Origin: Paracoccus aminovorans
Lineage (GTDB): Bacteria > Pseudomonadota > Alphaproteobacteria > Rhodobacterales > Rhodobacteraceae
Length of the DNA stretch: 64,000 nt
NCBI RefSeq assembly: GCF_001546115.1
Contig: NZ_KQ955208.1
Coordinates: forward strand, 1,164,021 to 1,228,020
Reading direction: 5' to 3'
Of the stretch, positions 26,108-36,872 are shown piece by piece. Both the position numbers and the translations under genes were made by a program. Positions within the stretch are counted from its first letter, which is position 1, and the number at the start of each line of letters is the position of its first letter. Below the pieces are notes generated by a model, which saw only the letters and a list, made by a program, of their open reading frames with translations, searched no databases and was not told the origin of the DNA.

Positions 26108-27742
26108 ATGCCAGCGACTGCCCGCAAGAACCCCTTTGCCCCGTTCCGCCACAACGACTTCCGCCTGCTGTGGTCGGCGACGCTGATCTCGAATTTCGGC
26201 GCGCTGGTGCAGGCGGTGGGCGCGGCCTGGATGATGACGCAGCTGACCGACTCGGCCACGCTGATCGCGCTGGTGCAGGCCTCGAACACGCTGCCGATCA
26301 TGCTGTTCGCGCTGCTGTCGGGGGCGCTGGCCGACATTCTGGACCGGCGCACGCTGCTTCTGGGGGCGCAGCTGTTCATGGCGGCGGTCTCGGTGCTGCT
26401 GGCGGTGCTGACCTGGCAGGGCTGGATGACGCCGCTGCTGCTCTTGTCGCTGACCTTCCTGATCGGGGTCGGCCAGGCGATCTACAACCCGCCCTGGCAG
26501 GCCAGCATGCAGGACCTGGTCCCGCGCGAGGACCTGCCGGCGGCGGTGTCGCTGAACTCGGTCGGCTTCAACCTGATGCGCAGCGTCGGCCCGGCGGTGG
26601 GCGGCATCATCACCGCGGCCTTCGGCGCCGCCGCCGCCTTCGCGGTGAACGCGGTCAGCTATATCCCGCTGCTGGGCGCGCTGGCGCGCTGGCATCCGGT
26701 CACGCCGCCGCGCACCACCACGCCCGAGCCCTTCGTCGCCGCCGTCGGCGCCGGGCTGCGCTATGTCGCGCTGTCGCCTAACCTGGTCCGGGTGATGTCG
26801 CGCGGCGCGCTTTTCGGCTTTTCCGCCATCGTCATCATGGCGCTGCTGCCGCTGGTCGCCAAGCAGAACCCCTCGGGCGGCTCGCTGCTGTTCGGCCTGT
26901 TGCTTGGCTGCTTCGGGCTGGGGGCGATCGGCGGCGCGCTGATCAACCCGATGGTGCGCGAGCGGCTGAACAACGAAAACGTCGTGCGCCTGGCCTTCGC
27001 GGCCTTTGCCGGCGCGGCGCTGCTGCTGGGGCTGACCGAACAGACCTGGGTCCACGCGCTTGCCATGCTGCCCGCCGGCGCCAGCTGGGTGCTGGCGCTG
27101 TCGCTCTTCAACGTCACCGTGCAGCTGTCGACGCCGCGCTGGGTGGTGGCGCGCGGGCTGGCGCTCTATCAGACCGCGGTCTTCGGCGGCATGGCGGCAG
27201 GCAGCTGGATCTGGGGCTCGGTCGCGAACAATTACAGCGTGAATACCGCGCTGATCGCCGCCTCGGTGCCGCTGATGCTGGGCGCCGTCGCCGGCTATTG
27301 GCTGCGCATCCCCGAGTTCGGCACGCTGGACCTGGACCCGGTGAACCGCTTTCGCGAGCCCGAGCTGGCGCTGGACCTGCGCGGCCGTTCCGGCCCGATC
27401 ATGGTGATGATCGACTATGAGATCGACCAGCTGGACGTGCCCGAGTTCCTGCGCCTGATGGCGCTGCGCCGCAATATCCGCCGCCGCGACGGCGCGCGCG
27501 GCTGGGCGCTGCTGCGCGACCTGGAACACCCCGAGCGCTGGACCGAAAGCTATCACATCGCCACCTGGGACGAATATGTCCGCCACAACCTGCGCCGCAC
27601 CAAGGCCGATTTCCAGACCTATGAGGACCTGCACCGCCTGCACCGCGGCGCCGAGCCGCCGCAGGTGCATCGCATGATCGAGCGTCACAGTATCAGCCTG
27701 GACGACGACGTGCCGTTGATCGGCAAGATCGAGGTTCCTTGA
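26108..27742 (+). CDS. MFS exporter (MFS_3 type) with C-terminal soluble domain
   Basis: 544 residues. Residues 1 to about 405 form a 12-helix major facilitator of the enterobactin-exporter-like type (NPFAPFRHNDFRLLWSATLISNFGA..., IYNPPWQASMQDLVPREDLP). The last 135 residues are soluble and begin near IMVMIDYEIDQ; they resemble the ferredoxin-like fold fused to many of these exporters. The substrate is unknown. It is divergent from dadA with 248 bp between, and is followed after 49 bp by the ABC permease genes. Confidence 0.82.
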   Translation: MPATARKNPFAPFRHNDFRLLWSATLISNFGALVQAVGAAWMMTQLTDSATLIALVQASNTLPIMLFALLSGALADILDRRTLLLGAQLFMAAVSVLLAVLTWQGWMTPLLLLSLTFLIGVGQAIYNPPWQASMQDLVPREDLPAAVSLNSVGFNLMRSVGPAVGGIITAAFGAAAAFAVNAVSYIPLLGALARWHPVTPPRTTTPEPFVAAVGAGLRYVALSPNLVRVMSRGALFGFSAIVIMALLPLVAKQNPSGGSLLFGLLLGCFGLGAIGGALINPMVRERLNNENVVRLAFAAFAGAALLLGLTEQTWVHALAMLPAGASWVLALSLFNVTVQLSTPRWVVARGLALYQTAVFGGMAAGSWIWGSVANNYSVNTALIAASVPLMLGAVAGYWLRIPEFGTLDLDPVNRFREPELALDLRGRSGPIMVMIDYEIDQLDVPEFLRLMALRRNIRRRDGARGWALLRDLEHPERWTESYHIATWDEYVRHNLRRTKADFQTYEDLHRLHRGAEPPQVHRMIERHSISLDDDVPLIGKIEVP

Positions 27743-27791
27743 ACCTTATAGCCACCTTTACCGCCGCCCGGCCGCGGATTAGCGTTTGGCC

Positions 27792-28730
27792 ATGCTGCGC
27801 TATGTGACCAGACGCCTGATCTCGCTTGGCCTGAGCCTGCTCGTGGCCTCGGCGCTGATCTTTGCGGTGGTGGAACTGGTGCCGGGCGACCCGGCCAGCT
27901 TCATGCTGGGCACCGGCGCGCAGCCCGAAACCGTCGCCGCGCTGCGCGAACAGCTGGGCCTGGATCTGCCGCTGCCGCTGCGCTACCTGCACTGGCTCGG
28001 CGGCGTCGTGACCGGAGACATGGGCCACAGCTTCACCTACAAGACGCCGGTGGCGGGGATGATCCTCGACCGGATGCAGGTCTCGCTGCCCCTGGCGCTG
28101 CTGGCGCTGGTGCTGGCGGTGGCGGTGGCGCTGCCCATCGGCATGTTCGCCGCCGCGCGCCGGGGCCGGGCGGCCGAGACGGCGGTGATGGGCGCGACCC
28201 AGATCGGCATCGCGCTGCCGAATTTCTGGTTCGCCATGCTCTTGGTGCTGGTCTTTGCGGTGAACCTGCGCCTGCTGCCCGCCGGCGGCTTTCCGGGCTG
28301 GAGCCACCCCGGCGCGGCGCTGAAATCGCTGATCCTGCCCGCCGTCGCGCTGGCGCTGCCGCAGGCGGCGATCCTGGCGCGGGTGCTGCGCTCGGCGCTG
28401 GTGGAAACGCTGGGCCAGGACTATATCCGCACCGCCCGCGCCAAGGGGCTGACCGCCGGGCAGGCGCTGTCGCGCCACGCGCTGCGCAATGCGCTGATCC
28501 CGGTGCTGACCATTCTCGGCATGCAATTCTCGTTCCTGCTGGCCGGGGCGATCATCATCGAGAACGTGTTCTACCTGCCCGGCCTCGGCCGGCTGATCTT
28601 TCAGGCCATCACCCAGCGCGACCTGATCGTGGTGCAGGGCGCGGTGCTGGTGCTGGTCGCCGCCGTGATCCTGGTCACCTTCCTCGTGGACCTCAGCTAT
28701 GCGCTGGTCGACCCCAGGCTGCGCAGATGA
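27792..28730 (+). CDS. dipeptide-type ABC transporter permease, DppB family
   Basis: 312 residues with six membrane segments. The opening MLRYVTRRLISLGLSLLVAS, the ELVPGDPA motif and the coupling loop DYIRTARAKGLTAGQALSRHALRNALIPV are typical of DppB/OppB. ATG 27792 is chosen over an upstream in-frame TTG at 27786. Its end overlaps the next permease gene by 4 bp. Confidence 0.92.
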   Translation: MLRYVTRRLISLGLSLLVASALIFAVVELVPGDPASFMLGTGAQPETVAALREQLGLDLPLPLRYLHWLGGVVTGDMGHSFTYKTPVAGMILDRMQVSLPLALLALVLAVAVALPIGMFAAARRGRAAETAVMGATQIGIALPNFWFAMLLVLVFAVNLRLLPAGGFPGWSHPGAALKSLILPAVALALPQAAILARVLRSALVETLGQDYIRTARAKGLTAGQALSRHALRNALIPVLTILGMQFSFLLAGAIIIENVFYLPGLGRLIFQAITQRDLIVVQGAVLVLVAAVILVTFLVDLSYALVDPRLRR

Positions 28731-29538
28731 GGTGGTCGCTGATCTTCGGCGGCACCTTGGCCGGGCTGGCGCTGGCCGCGGCGCTGCTGTCCTTCGTCTG
28801 GACGCCGGGCGACGTGACGCAAATCGCCATTGCGCAGAAGCTGCAACCGCCCTCGGCCGCGCATTGGCTGGGCACCGACCATTTCGGCCGCGACATGCTG
28901 GCGATGATCATGGTCGGCGCGCGGACCTCGATCGCGGTGGCGCTGGTCGCCGTCGGCATCGGCATGGGCTTCGGCGTGCCGCTGGGCCTGCTTGCCGCCG
29001 CGCGCGCGGGCGGCTGGATCGACGAGGTGGTGATGCGTGGCAACGACCTGGTCTTTGCCTTTCCCAGCCTGGTCATCGCCATCCTGATCACCGCGGCGCT
29101 GGGGCCGTCGGCGCTGAACGCGATCATCGCCATCGGCATCTTCAACATCCCGGTCTTTGCCCGGGTGACGCGCGGCGCGGCGCTGCCGATCTGGACGCTG
29201 GACTATATCCGCGCCGCGCAGGTGGCCGGCAAGGGCCGGGCCCGCATCAGCACCCAGCACATCCTGCCCAATATCGCCAACCTGCTGATCGTGCAGGCGA
29301 CGATCCAGTTCAGCCTGGGCATCCTGGCCGAGGCCGGGCTCAGCTATGTCGGGCTTGGCGCACAGCCGCCCACCCCCAGCTGGGGCCGCATGCTGGCCGA
29401 GGCGCAGACCATGATCTCGCTGGCGCCGCATGTCGCCATCGTGCCGGGGCTGGCCATCGTGCTGACCGTGCTGGGGCTGAACCTCTTGGGCGATGGCCTG
29501 CGCGATGCGCTGGACCCCCGGCTGCGCAGGACCGCGCC

Positions 29539-29542
<4 letters not shown>
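28727..29542 (+). CDS. dipeptide-type ABC transporter permease, DppC family
   Basis: 271 residues. LGTDHFGRDMLAMIMVGARTS and the coupling loop DYIRAAQVAGKGRARISTQHILPN mark a DppC/OppC permease. It starts in an ATGA overlap with the DppB-type gene, and its stop overlaps the ATG of the ATPase gene in the same manner, so the three genes are translationally coupled. Confidence 0.92.
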
Positions 29543-31161
<1,619 letters not shown>

Positions 31162-31558
31162 CTGCTGCGGGCTTGTTCGAAGCGAGACGCAAGATGGAAG
31201 CCAAGGCCCCAGACCCCGCGCCCGTTGGCGCCCGGAAAGCATTCCGCGGCGTCGCCGGCACCGGCCTGCCCGCCATGCCCGAATCACCGATTCCCGACCT
31301 GGCGCCGCGCAACCGCACCCCGGACCCGGCCCAGCGTCACGCCAGGCCCGAGCCGGTCGAGGGCTGAAGCCCGTCGCAGCCAGCCAAGTATCTGCCGCCG
31401 CCGAGCGCATAAATGTATTGAATTTCTATGACAATTTCATGACCCGGCAAGGCCGGTGCCCTGAATGACAACAGGCCCTGCCTGCGGCAGAGCCTGTTGC
31501 TCCTCCCCTGTCATGGCGACCAGCCTCCCCGCGTGGTCGCCCAGGTATTCCGTTGTGG
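31162..31558. other. 397-bp gene-free stretch between ABC operon and mcl1
   Basis: It contains a 57-codon open frame (31194-31367) without a good ribosome site. The encoded end HARPEPVEG is a typical translation of dispersed repeat DNA, so I do not call it a gene. A hairpin with outer stem CAACAGGC/GCCTGTTG (31469-31499) may close the ABC operon or mcl1. Confidence 0.5.
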
Positions 31559-32515
31559 TCAGGCGCCGATCAACTCTGCCTGCCGCACGATCACTTGTGC
31601 CTGACGGATCGACGCGATGTCAACCAGTCGGCCCTTGTAGACGGTGGCGCCGGCGCCGGTTTTCGTGGCTTCTTCCATCGCGGCCAGGATCTCGCGCGCC
31701 TCGGTGACGGCCTTGTCGCTGGGCGAAAACACCTCGTTCGCCAGTGCCACCTGCTTGGGATGGATCGCCCATTTTCCGACCATGCCCAGCGTGGCCGAGC
31801 GCCGCGCCTGCGCCCGGAAGCCCTCGTCGTCGCTGAAATCGCCGAAGGGGCCGTCGACCGGCAGCACGCCATGGGTGCGGCAGGCGGCGACGATGGCGGC
31901 CTGCGCCCAATGCCAGGGGTCGGACCAGTATTTCGCGCCCTCATGCGCCATGTAGTAGTTTTCCTGCGTCCCGCCGATGCCGGTCGTGGCCATGCCCATG
32001 CTGGCGGCGAAATCCGCGGCACCCAGGCTCATCGCCTGCAGGCGCGGGCTGCTGGCCGCGATCTCTTCGACATGGGCGATGCCGGCGGCGGATTCGATGA
32101 TCACCTCCAGGCTGATGCGTTTCGAGCGGCCCTTGGCGGCCTCGATGGCGGAGACCAGCGCATCCACGGCATAGACATCGGCGGCATTGCCGACCTTGGG
32201 GATCATGATCTGGTCCAGCCGCTCGCCCGCCTGTTCCAGCAGGTCAACCACGTCGCGATACCAATAGGGCGTGTCGAGCCCGTTGATGCGCACCGACAGC
32301 GTCTTGTCGCCCCAGTCGATGTCGCCGATGGCCTGAATGATGTTGCGGCGCGCCTGCGCCTTGTCGTCCGGCGCCACCGAATCCTCGAGATCCAGGTTGA
32401 TCACGTCGGCGGCCGAGCCGGCCATCTTCTGGAACAGCGCCTCGCGCGAGCCGGGACCGAACAGCTGGCAGCGGTTCAGGCGGGCGGGAGCGGCGGGTTG
32501 CAAACGAAACGACAT
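31559..32515 (-). CDS. mcl1: L-malyl-CoA/beta-methylmalyl-CoA lyase
   Basis: 318 residues of the HpcH/HpaI-CitE superfamily, the length I recall for Rhodobacter Mcl1. The opening MSFRLQPAAPARLNRCQLFGP, the NLDLEDSVAPDDK block with metal- and CoA-binding acids, and the conserved GAADFAASMG stretch match Mcl1. It cleaves beta-methylmalyl-CoA to glyoxylate and propionyl-CoA in the ethylmalonyl-CoA pathway and can act on malyl-CoA. The start at 32515 follows CGAAAGGCAAGCC. It stands alone, divergent from dat. Confidence 0.9.
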   Translation of the reverse strand: MSFRLQPAAPARLNRCQLFGPGSREALFQKMAGSAADVINLDLEDSVAPDDKAQARRNIIQAIGDIDWGDKTLSVRINGLDTPYWYRDVVDLLEQAGERLDQIMIPKVGNAADVYAVDALVSAIEAAKGRSKRISLEVIIESAAGIAHVEEIAASSPRLQAMSLGAADFAASMGMATTGIGGTQENYYMAHEGAKYWSDPWHWAQAAIVAACRTHGVLPVDGPFGDFSDDEGFRAQARRSATLGMVGKWAIHPKQVALANEVFSPSDKAVTEAREILAAMEEATKTGAGATVYKGRLVDIASIRQAQVIVRQAELIGA

Positions 32516-32692
32516 GGCTTGCCTTTCGGGTAAGGATATTTCAAAGGTGTCCCGCAAACCGATAGATAATTGCTGCGGCTGCATCAAGCCTGTTTTGCAG
32601 CCGCGAAAGAGCCAAGGCCGTGCCGCCCATCTTGACGCCCCGCCGCTTTGGGCGCAGGACCGCGCCAGCAGCCGTTGCGAATGGAGAGAATG

Positions 32693-33553
32693 ATGACCCG
32701 CACCGTCTATCTGAATGGCGAATATCTGCCGGAAACCGAAGCCCATGTGTCGATCTTCGACCGCGGCTTCGTGATGGGCGACGGCGTCTATGAGGTGACG
32801 AGCGTGCTGCAGGGCAAGCTGCTGGATTTCGACGGCCACTGCTTGCGGCTGAACCGCTCGCTGGACGAGCTTGGCATGAAGAACCCGCTGTCGCGCGAGG
32901 CATGGCTGGAGATCCACCGCAAGCTGGTCGAATTGAACGGGATCGACGAGGGCATGGTCTATCTGCAGGTCACCCGCGGCAATCCGGGCGACCGCGACTT
33001 CGCCTATCCGCCCGAGGGCACACCGCAGACCGTTGTGCTGTTCACGCAGGCAAAGCCGGGCCTGGCCGACAATCCGCAGGCGCGTCAGGGCATCCGGGTG
33101 ATCTCGATCCCCGACCTGCGCTGGGCGCGGCGCGACATCAAGACAGTCCAGTTGCTCTATCCCTCGATGGCCAAGATGGAGGCCAAGCACCGCGGCGTCG
33201 ACGACGCCTGGTTCACCGAAGACGGTTTCGTGACCGAGGGCACCTCGAACAACACCTATATCGTCAAGGGCGGCAAGATCATCACCCGGCCGCTGTCGCA
33301 GGACATCCTGCACGGCATCACCCGCGCCTCGCTCTTGCGCTATGCCGCCGAGGCGCAGATGCAGATCGAGGAACGCCCCTTTACCATCGCGGAAGCACAG
33401 GCCGCCGACGAGGCCTTCTTCACCTCGGCCTCGGCCTTCGTCATGCCGGTGATCGAGGTCGACGGCGTCACCCTGGGCGCGGGCCGGCCCGGGCCGGTGG
33501 CGACGCGGCTGCGCGAGCTTTACCTGGAGGAATCGCTGAAGTCGGCGATCTGA
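32693..33553 (+). CDS. dat: D-amino-acid aminotransferase (PLP fold type IV)
   Basis: 286 residues. Lys150 in RRDIKTVQLL aligns with the PLP lysine of D-alanine aminotransferase (DIKSLNLL), and TEGTSNN around 181-187 supplies the acidic residue near the pyridine nitrogen. Fold-type IV also includes branched-chain aminotransferases, but SIFDRGFVMGDGVYEV and the length favour the D-amino-acid branch. ATG 32693 is preferred over 32690 because GGAGAG then has 4-5 bp spacing. It may work with dadA on D-amino acids. Confidence 0.88.
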   Translation: MTRTVYLNGEYLPETEAHVSIFDRGFVMGDGVYEVTSVLQGKLLDFDGHCLRLNRSLDELGMKNPLSREAWLEIHRKLVELNGIDEGMVYLQVTRGNPGDRDFAYPPEGTPQTVVLFTQAKPGLADNPQARQGIRVISIPDLRWARRDIKTVQLLYPSMAKMEAKHRGVDDAWFTEDGFVTEGTSNNTYIVKGGKIITRPLSQDILHGITRASLLRYAAEAQMQIEERPFTIAEAQAADEAFFTSASAFVMPVIEVDGVTLGAGRPGPVATRLRELYLEESLKSAI

Positions 33554-33567
33554 GGCGGCGTCGCGCC

Positions 33568-33620
33568 GGGGGCTGTCTGCCCCCGGACCCCCGGGGGTAT
33601 TTGCAGAACGAAGAAAAATG
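33568..33620 (+). repeat. 3'-end intergenic repeat, copy 3 (after dat)
   Basis: Plus-strand reading: GGGGGCTGTCTGCCCCC hairpin, GGACCCCCGGGGGTATTT, then GCAGAACGAAGAAAA. It is the clearest copy of the family and starts 15 bp after the dat stop. Confidence 0.75.
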
Positions 33621-33623
33621 GAG

Positions 33624-33653
33624 AGCGCGGTCCGGGCAAGGGCCGCGCTTTTT
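33624..33653 (+). terminator. terminator after dat
   Basis: A 7-bp stem AGCGCGG/CCGCGCT with a 12-nt loop is followed by T5 on the plus strand. It lies between the convergent dat and RTX-repeat genes, just after the repeat. Confidence 0.75.
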
Positions 33654-33657
33654 CGCG

Positions 33658-34497
33658 TCAGGTGGCGGTGGCGCTGACCACGTCGATCGTGCCCACCGCA
33701 TCGACCAGCGTGTCGCGCAGCACCGCGACGGCATTGCCGTCCAGCAGCACCTGCACGTCGTCGCCGTCCTGCTCCAGCGTATAGTCGCCCTCGCCGGCAT
33801 AGCCCTCGGCCAGGGTGATGGTGATGGTGTCGTCGGTGCTATAGGTGATGACCGCCGCACCGCCCGCCTCGGAGCTGAGCATATAGCTGTCGTCGCCGTC
33901 GCCGCCGTCCACAAGGTCGTTGGCACCGGCATGGATGGTGTCGTTGCCGTCGCCGCCCAGCAGCGTGTCGGGCGCATCGGCAACGGAATCGTCGGGCGAC
34001 AGGATCAGGTCGTCGTCCTCCTCGCCGTCGATAGAGACCGTGCCGCCATTGTCGGTGATGGTGTCGTCGCCATCGCCGCCGGTGATCGCGTGATTGCCCA
34101 GGTTGGTGGTGATGCTGTCGTCGCCGTAACCGCCGTCGATGGTGTCGTCGCCCTCAGCCGCGCCGTCGTCCTCGGCGCCATAGAGGTCGTCGCCATAGCC
34201 TAGGTAGATCTCGTCGTCGCCGGCATCGGCGCTGACGCTATCGTCGCCATAGCCGGTCCAGACCAGGTCGTCGCCGGCGCCGGCATCGACGGAATCGTTG
34301 CCGTCATAGGACTGGATCGCGTCGTCGCCGGCGGTGCCGGCGATGGTCTCGGCCTCGTCCGTGCCTTCGATCAACTCGCGGTCGCCATAGGGATCGCCCG
34401 GATCCTCGGGGGCATGGTCGTCGTCGTTGCTCGCCACCAGCGAGCCGATACCGACAAGGCCCAAAAGGCCCAGCATCAGGAAAATGGTCTGGTTCAT
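33658..34497 (-). CDS. N-terminally anchored RTX-like acidic repeat protein
   Basis: 279 residues. One hydrophobic segment at residues 4-22 (TIFLMLGLLGLVGIGSLVA) is followed by NDDD and an acidic linker. About 45-205 consists of hemolysin-type repeats of the GGxGxDxxx kind (GGDGDDTIT, GGYGDDSIT, GGDGNDTIH), which bind calcium in a parallel beta roll. The N-terminal segment suggests membrane anchoring rather than type I export. A paralogue with the same design lies at 56806-57633. The start at 34497 is chosen over 34563 because the hydrophobic segment then opens the protein. Function unknown. Confidence 0.8.
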   Translation of the reverse strand: MNQTIFLMLGLLGLVGIGSLVASNDDDHAPEDPGDPYGDRELIEGTDEAETIAGTAGDDAIQSYDGNDSVDAGAGDDLVWTGYGDDSVSADAGDDEIYLGYGDDLYGAEDDGAAEGDDTIDGGYGDDSITTNLGNHAITGGDGDDTITDNGGTVSIDGEEDDDLILSPDDSVADAPDTLLGGDGNDTIHAGANDLVDGGDGDDSYMLSSEAGGAAVITYSTDDTITITLAEGYAGEGDYTLEQDGDDVQVLLDGNAVAVLRDTLVDAVGTIDVVSATAT

Positions 34498-34570
34498 CGT
34501 CGTTCTCCGAAGCGCTTGCCGGCACGATAGACCGGCCGCACCCCGGCCCGCAACCGGCGCCACAAGGTGT

Positions 34571-34645
34571 TTCTCCGTTTCGCAAATACCCCGCAGGGGG
34601 AGTCCGCCGCGCCAGCGGCGGGCGGGGGACGCGAAGTCCCCCCTT
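34571..34645 (-). repeat. 3'-end intergenic repeat, copy 4, with hairpin (after aapP)
   Basis: Minus-strand reading: a hairpin GGGGGAC/GTCCCCC (34624-34642) just after the aapP stop, then the piece CCCCCTGCGGGGTATTTGCG and GAAACGGAGAAA. It probably terminates the aap operon. Confidence 0.6.
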
Positions 34646-35410
34646 TCAGTGCCCCAGGATCTGCGACAGGAACAGCTTGGTCCGCTCGCTCTGCGGATTG
34701 TTGAAGAACTCGCGCGGCGTGTTCTGCTCGACGATCTGGCCCTGGTCCATGAAGATCACCCGATGCGCCACCGCCTGGGCGAAACCCATCTCGTGGGTGA
34801 CGCAGAGCATGGTCATGCCATCCTCGGCCAGTTCGATCATCGTATCCAAAACTTCCTTGATCATCTCGGGGTCCAAGGCCGAGGTCGGCTCGTCGAAGAG
34901 CATGATCCGCGGCCGCATGCAAAGCGCGCGGGCGATGGCCACCCGCTGCTGCTGCCCGCCCGACAGCTGGCCCGGATATTTCAGCGCCTGGTCGGGGATC
35001 TTGACCTTGGTCAGGAAATGCATGGCGGTCTCCTCGGCCTCGCGCCGGGGGATCTTGCGCACCCAGATCGGCGCCAGCGTGCAGTTTTCCAGGATGGTCA
35101 GGTGCGGAAACAGGTTGAAATGCTGGAACACCATCCCGACCTCGGAACGCACCTTGTCGATGTTCTTCAGGTCATGGGTCAGCTCGGTACCGTCGACGAT
35201 GATCTTGCCGGACTGGTGTTCCTCCAGCCGGTTGATGCAGCGGATCAGCGTCGACTTGCCCGAGCCCGAGGGGCCGGCGATGACGATGCGCTCGCCCCGG
35301 CTGACGGTCAGGTCGATGTCGCGCAGCACGTGAAAGGTGCCGTACCACTTGTTCAACCGGCTGATCTCGATGGCCGGGGTGTCGGTCTGGCTCTGGGCTT
35401 GCGTCTGCAT
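34646..35410 (-). CDS. aapP: general L-amino-acid ABC transporter ATPase
   Basis: 254 residues with Walker [10 protein letters not shown]-loop [12 protein letters not shown], signature [14 protein letters not shown] and Walker [13 protein letters not shown]. It powers the transporter encoded just upstream (AapQM permeases and AapJ binding protein; BztD in Rhodobacter naming). It starts 9 bp after the aapM stop. Family transporters take up glutamate, aspartate, glutamine and many other L-amino acids. Confidence 0.94.
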   Translation of the reverse strand: MQTQAQSQTDTPAIEISRLNKWYGTFHVLRDIDLTVSRGERIVIAGPSGSGKSTLIRCINRLEEHQSGKIIVDGTELTHDLKNIDKVRSEVGMVFQHFNLFPHLTILENCTLAPIWVRKIPRREAEETAMHFLTKVKIPDQALKYPGQLSGGQQQRVAIARALCMRPRIMLFDEPTSALDPEMIKEVLDTMIELAEDGMTMLCVTHEMGFAQAVAHRVIFMDQGQIVEQNTPREFFNNPQSERTKLFLSQILGH

Positions 35411-35419
35411 GGGAGGGCC

Positions 35420-36871
35420 TCAGCGATGGTCGCGCTTCAGGCGGCGTTCGAGATACATCGAGTAACGCGACATGCCGAAGCAGAGGATGAAGAAGATCGA
35501 GCCGACGAAGATATAGGGCTCCCAATAGGCGCCCTTCCATTCGAAGCTCGCGCGGATGGTGTCGGCCATGGCCTTCAACGGGTCGAATAGCCCGACGAAG
35601 ACCACCAGGGTGGTGTCCTTGAACATGCCGATGAAGGTCGAGACGATGCCGGGGATCGAGATCTTCAGCGCCTGCGGCAGCACGATCAGCCGCTGCGCCT
35701 TCCAATAGTCCAGCCCCAGCGCGTCGGCGGCCTCGTATTGGCCCTTGGGCAGGGCTGCGAGCCCGCCGCGGATCACCTCGGCCATATAGGCGGCGGCGAA
35801 GAGCGTCACCATGATGATGACCCGCAGGATGATGTCGAAGCTCGTGCCCGGCGGCAGGAAGTAGTTGAGCAGCAAGGAGGCCACGAACAAGAGCGTGATC
35901 AGCGGCACGCCGCGGATGAACTCGATGAACATCACCGCCAAGAGCTTGATCACCGGCAGGTCCGAGCGCCGCGCCAGCGCCAGCACGATGCCTAGGGGCA
36001 GCGACAGGGCGATGCCGGCGACGCCGATGGTGATCGACAGCACGAAGCCGCCGAACTGGTCGGAACTGACCGGCTGCAGCCGCAGCGGCAGCATGCCGGC
36101 CAGCGCAGCGGCGACCGGCCCGGCCAGGAACAGCCACCACAGCACCGCGACCACGGCGGCCGCGGCGACGGCGAAAAGCCCGAAGCGCGCCCCTGCCCGC
36201 CAGACCCCGAAGCCGATGCCGAAACCCGCCAGCACGGCGATCTCGCTCCACAGCGAGCCGCCCCAGAGCAGCCAGACCGCCAGCAGCGGATAGACCAGGC
36301 TCGCCAGTAGCGCCCAGGCAGGCCGGATCTCGATCAGCACCGCCCAGGCCAGCATCAACAGGGCCATGCCCGCGAGCGCCGGCATCGGCGCGCCCAGCAC
36401 CAGGGCGATGGCAAAGCTCAGCACGGTCGCCAGCGCCAGCACGATGCGCCGCGCGCGCCGGCTTTCGGAAAACAGCACCGGCGCCAGCGCCAGGAACAGC
36501 AGGCCGAAGGCCAGCACCGGCCGCCAATACAGCGCCGCCGGATAGAAGCCGAAGACGAACTGGTTCCAGCGATGCTTGATCAGGGCGAAGCAGGCGCCCG
36601 TGGCGTCCGGCCCCCAGGTCTCGGCGATGATCTTGCGGCAATCGGCCATGCCATTGGCGTTCCAGACCGAATGCGACAGCCAGGGCCCGATGGTGCTGAC
36701 CAGAAGCCATAGGATGCCGAGCCCGATCAGCGTCAGCACGATGTTGAGCGGCCCCGAGAACAGGTTCTCGCGCAGCCATTTGATCGCGCCGCGCTCGGTC
36801 ACCGGCGGCGGCGCCGGCGGCAGCATGGTGTCGCGGACATAGGCGACGGTCTGGGCGTGGGTCTCGCTCAT
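35420..36871 (-). CDS. aapM: general L-amino-acid ABC transporter permease, AapM/BztC type
   Basis: 483 residues, longer than common amino-acid permeases because of an extra N-terminal membrane region typical of AapM. The C-terminal half holds the coupling loop EAADALGLDYWKAQRLIVLPQALKI. It starts one base from the aapQ stop, so the two permeases are made together. It forms the inner-membrane channel with AapQ. Confidence 0.92.
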   Translation of the reverse strand: MSETHAQTVAYVRDTMLPPAPPPVTERGAIKWLRENLFSGPLNIVLTLIGLGILWLLVSTIGPWLSHSVWNANGMADCRKIIAETWGPDATGACFALIKHRWNQFVFGFYPAALYWRPVLAFGLLFLALAPVLFSESRRARRIVLALATVLSFAIALVLGAPMPALAGMALLMLAWAVLIEIRPAWALLASLVYPLLAVWLLWGGSLWSEIAVLAGFGIGFGVWRAGARFGLFAVAAAAVVAVLWWLFLAGPVAAALAGMLPLRLQPVSSDQFGGFVLSITIGVAGIALSLPLGIVLALARRSDLPVIKLLAVMFIEFIRGVPLITLLFVASLLLNYFLPPGTSFDIILRVIIMVTLFAAAYMAEVIRGGLAALPKGQYEAADALGLDYWKAQRLIVLPQALKISIPGIVSTFIGMFKDTTLVVFVGLFDPLKAMADTIRASFEWKGAYWEPYIFVGSIFFILCFGMSRYSMYLERRLKRDHR

Positions 36872-36872
36872 C

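Noticed and set aside
28699..29538. Upstream extension of the fused ABC ATPase
   Set aside because: Overlaps the DppC-type gene completely; the ATG at 29539 with a 4-bp overlap is the natural start.
31194..31367. 57-codon open frame after the ABC operon
   Set aside because: Weak start context, and its end (RPEPVEG) is what dispersed repeat DNA commonly encodes.
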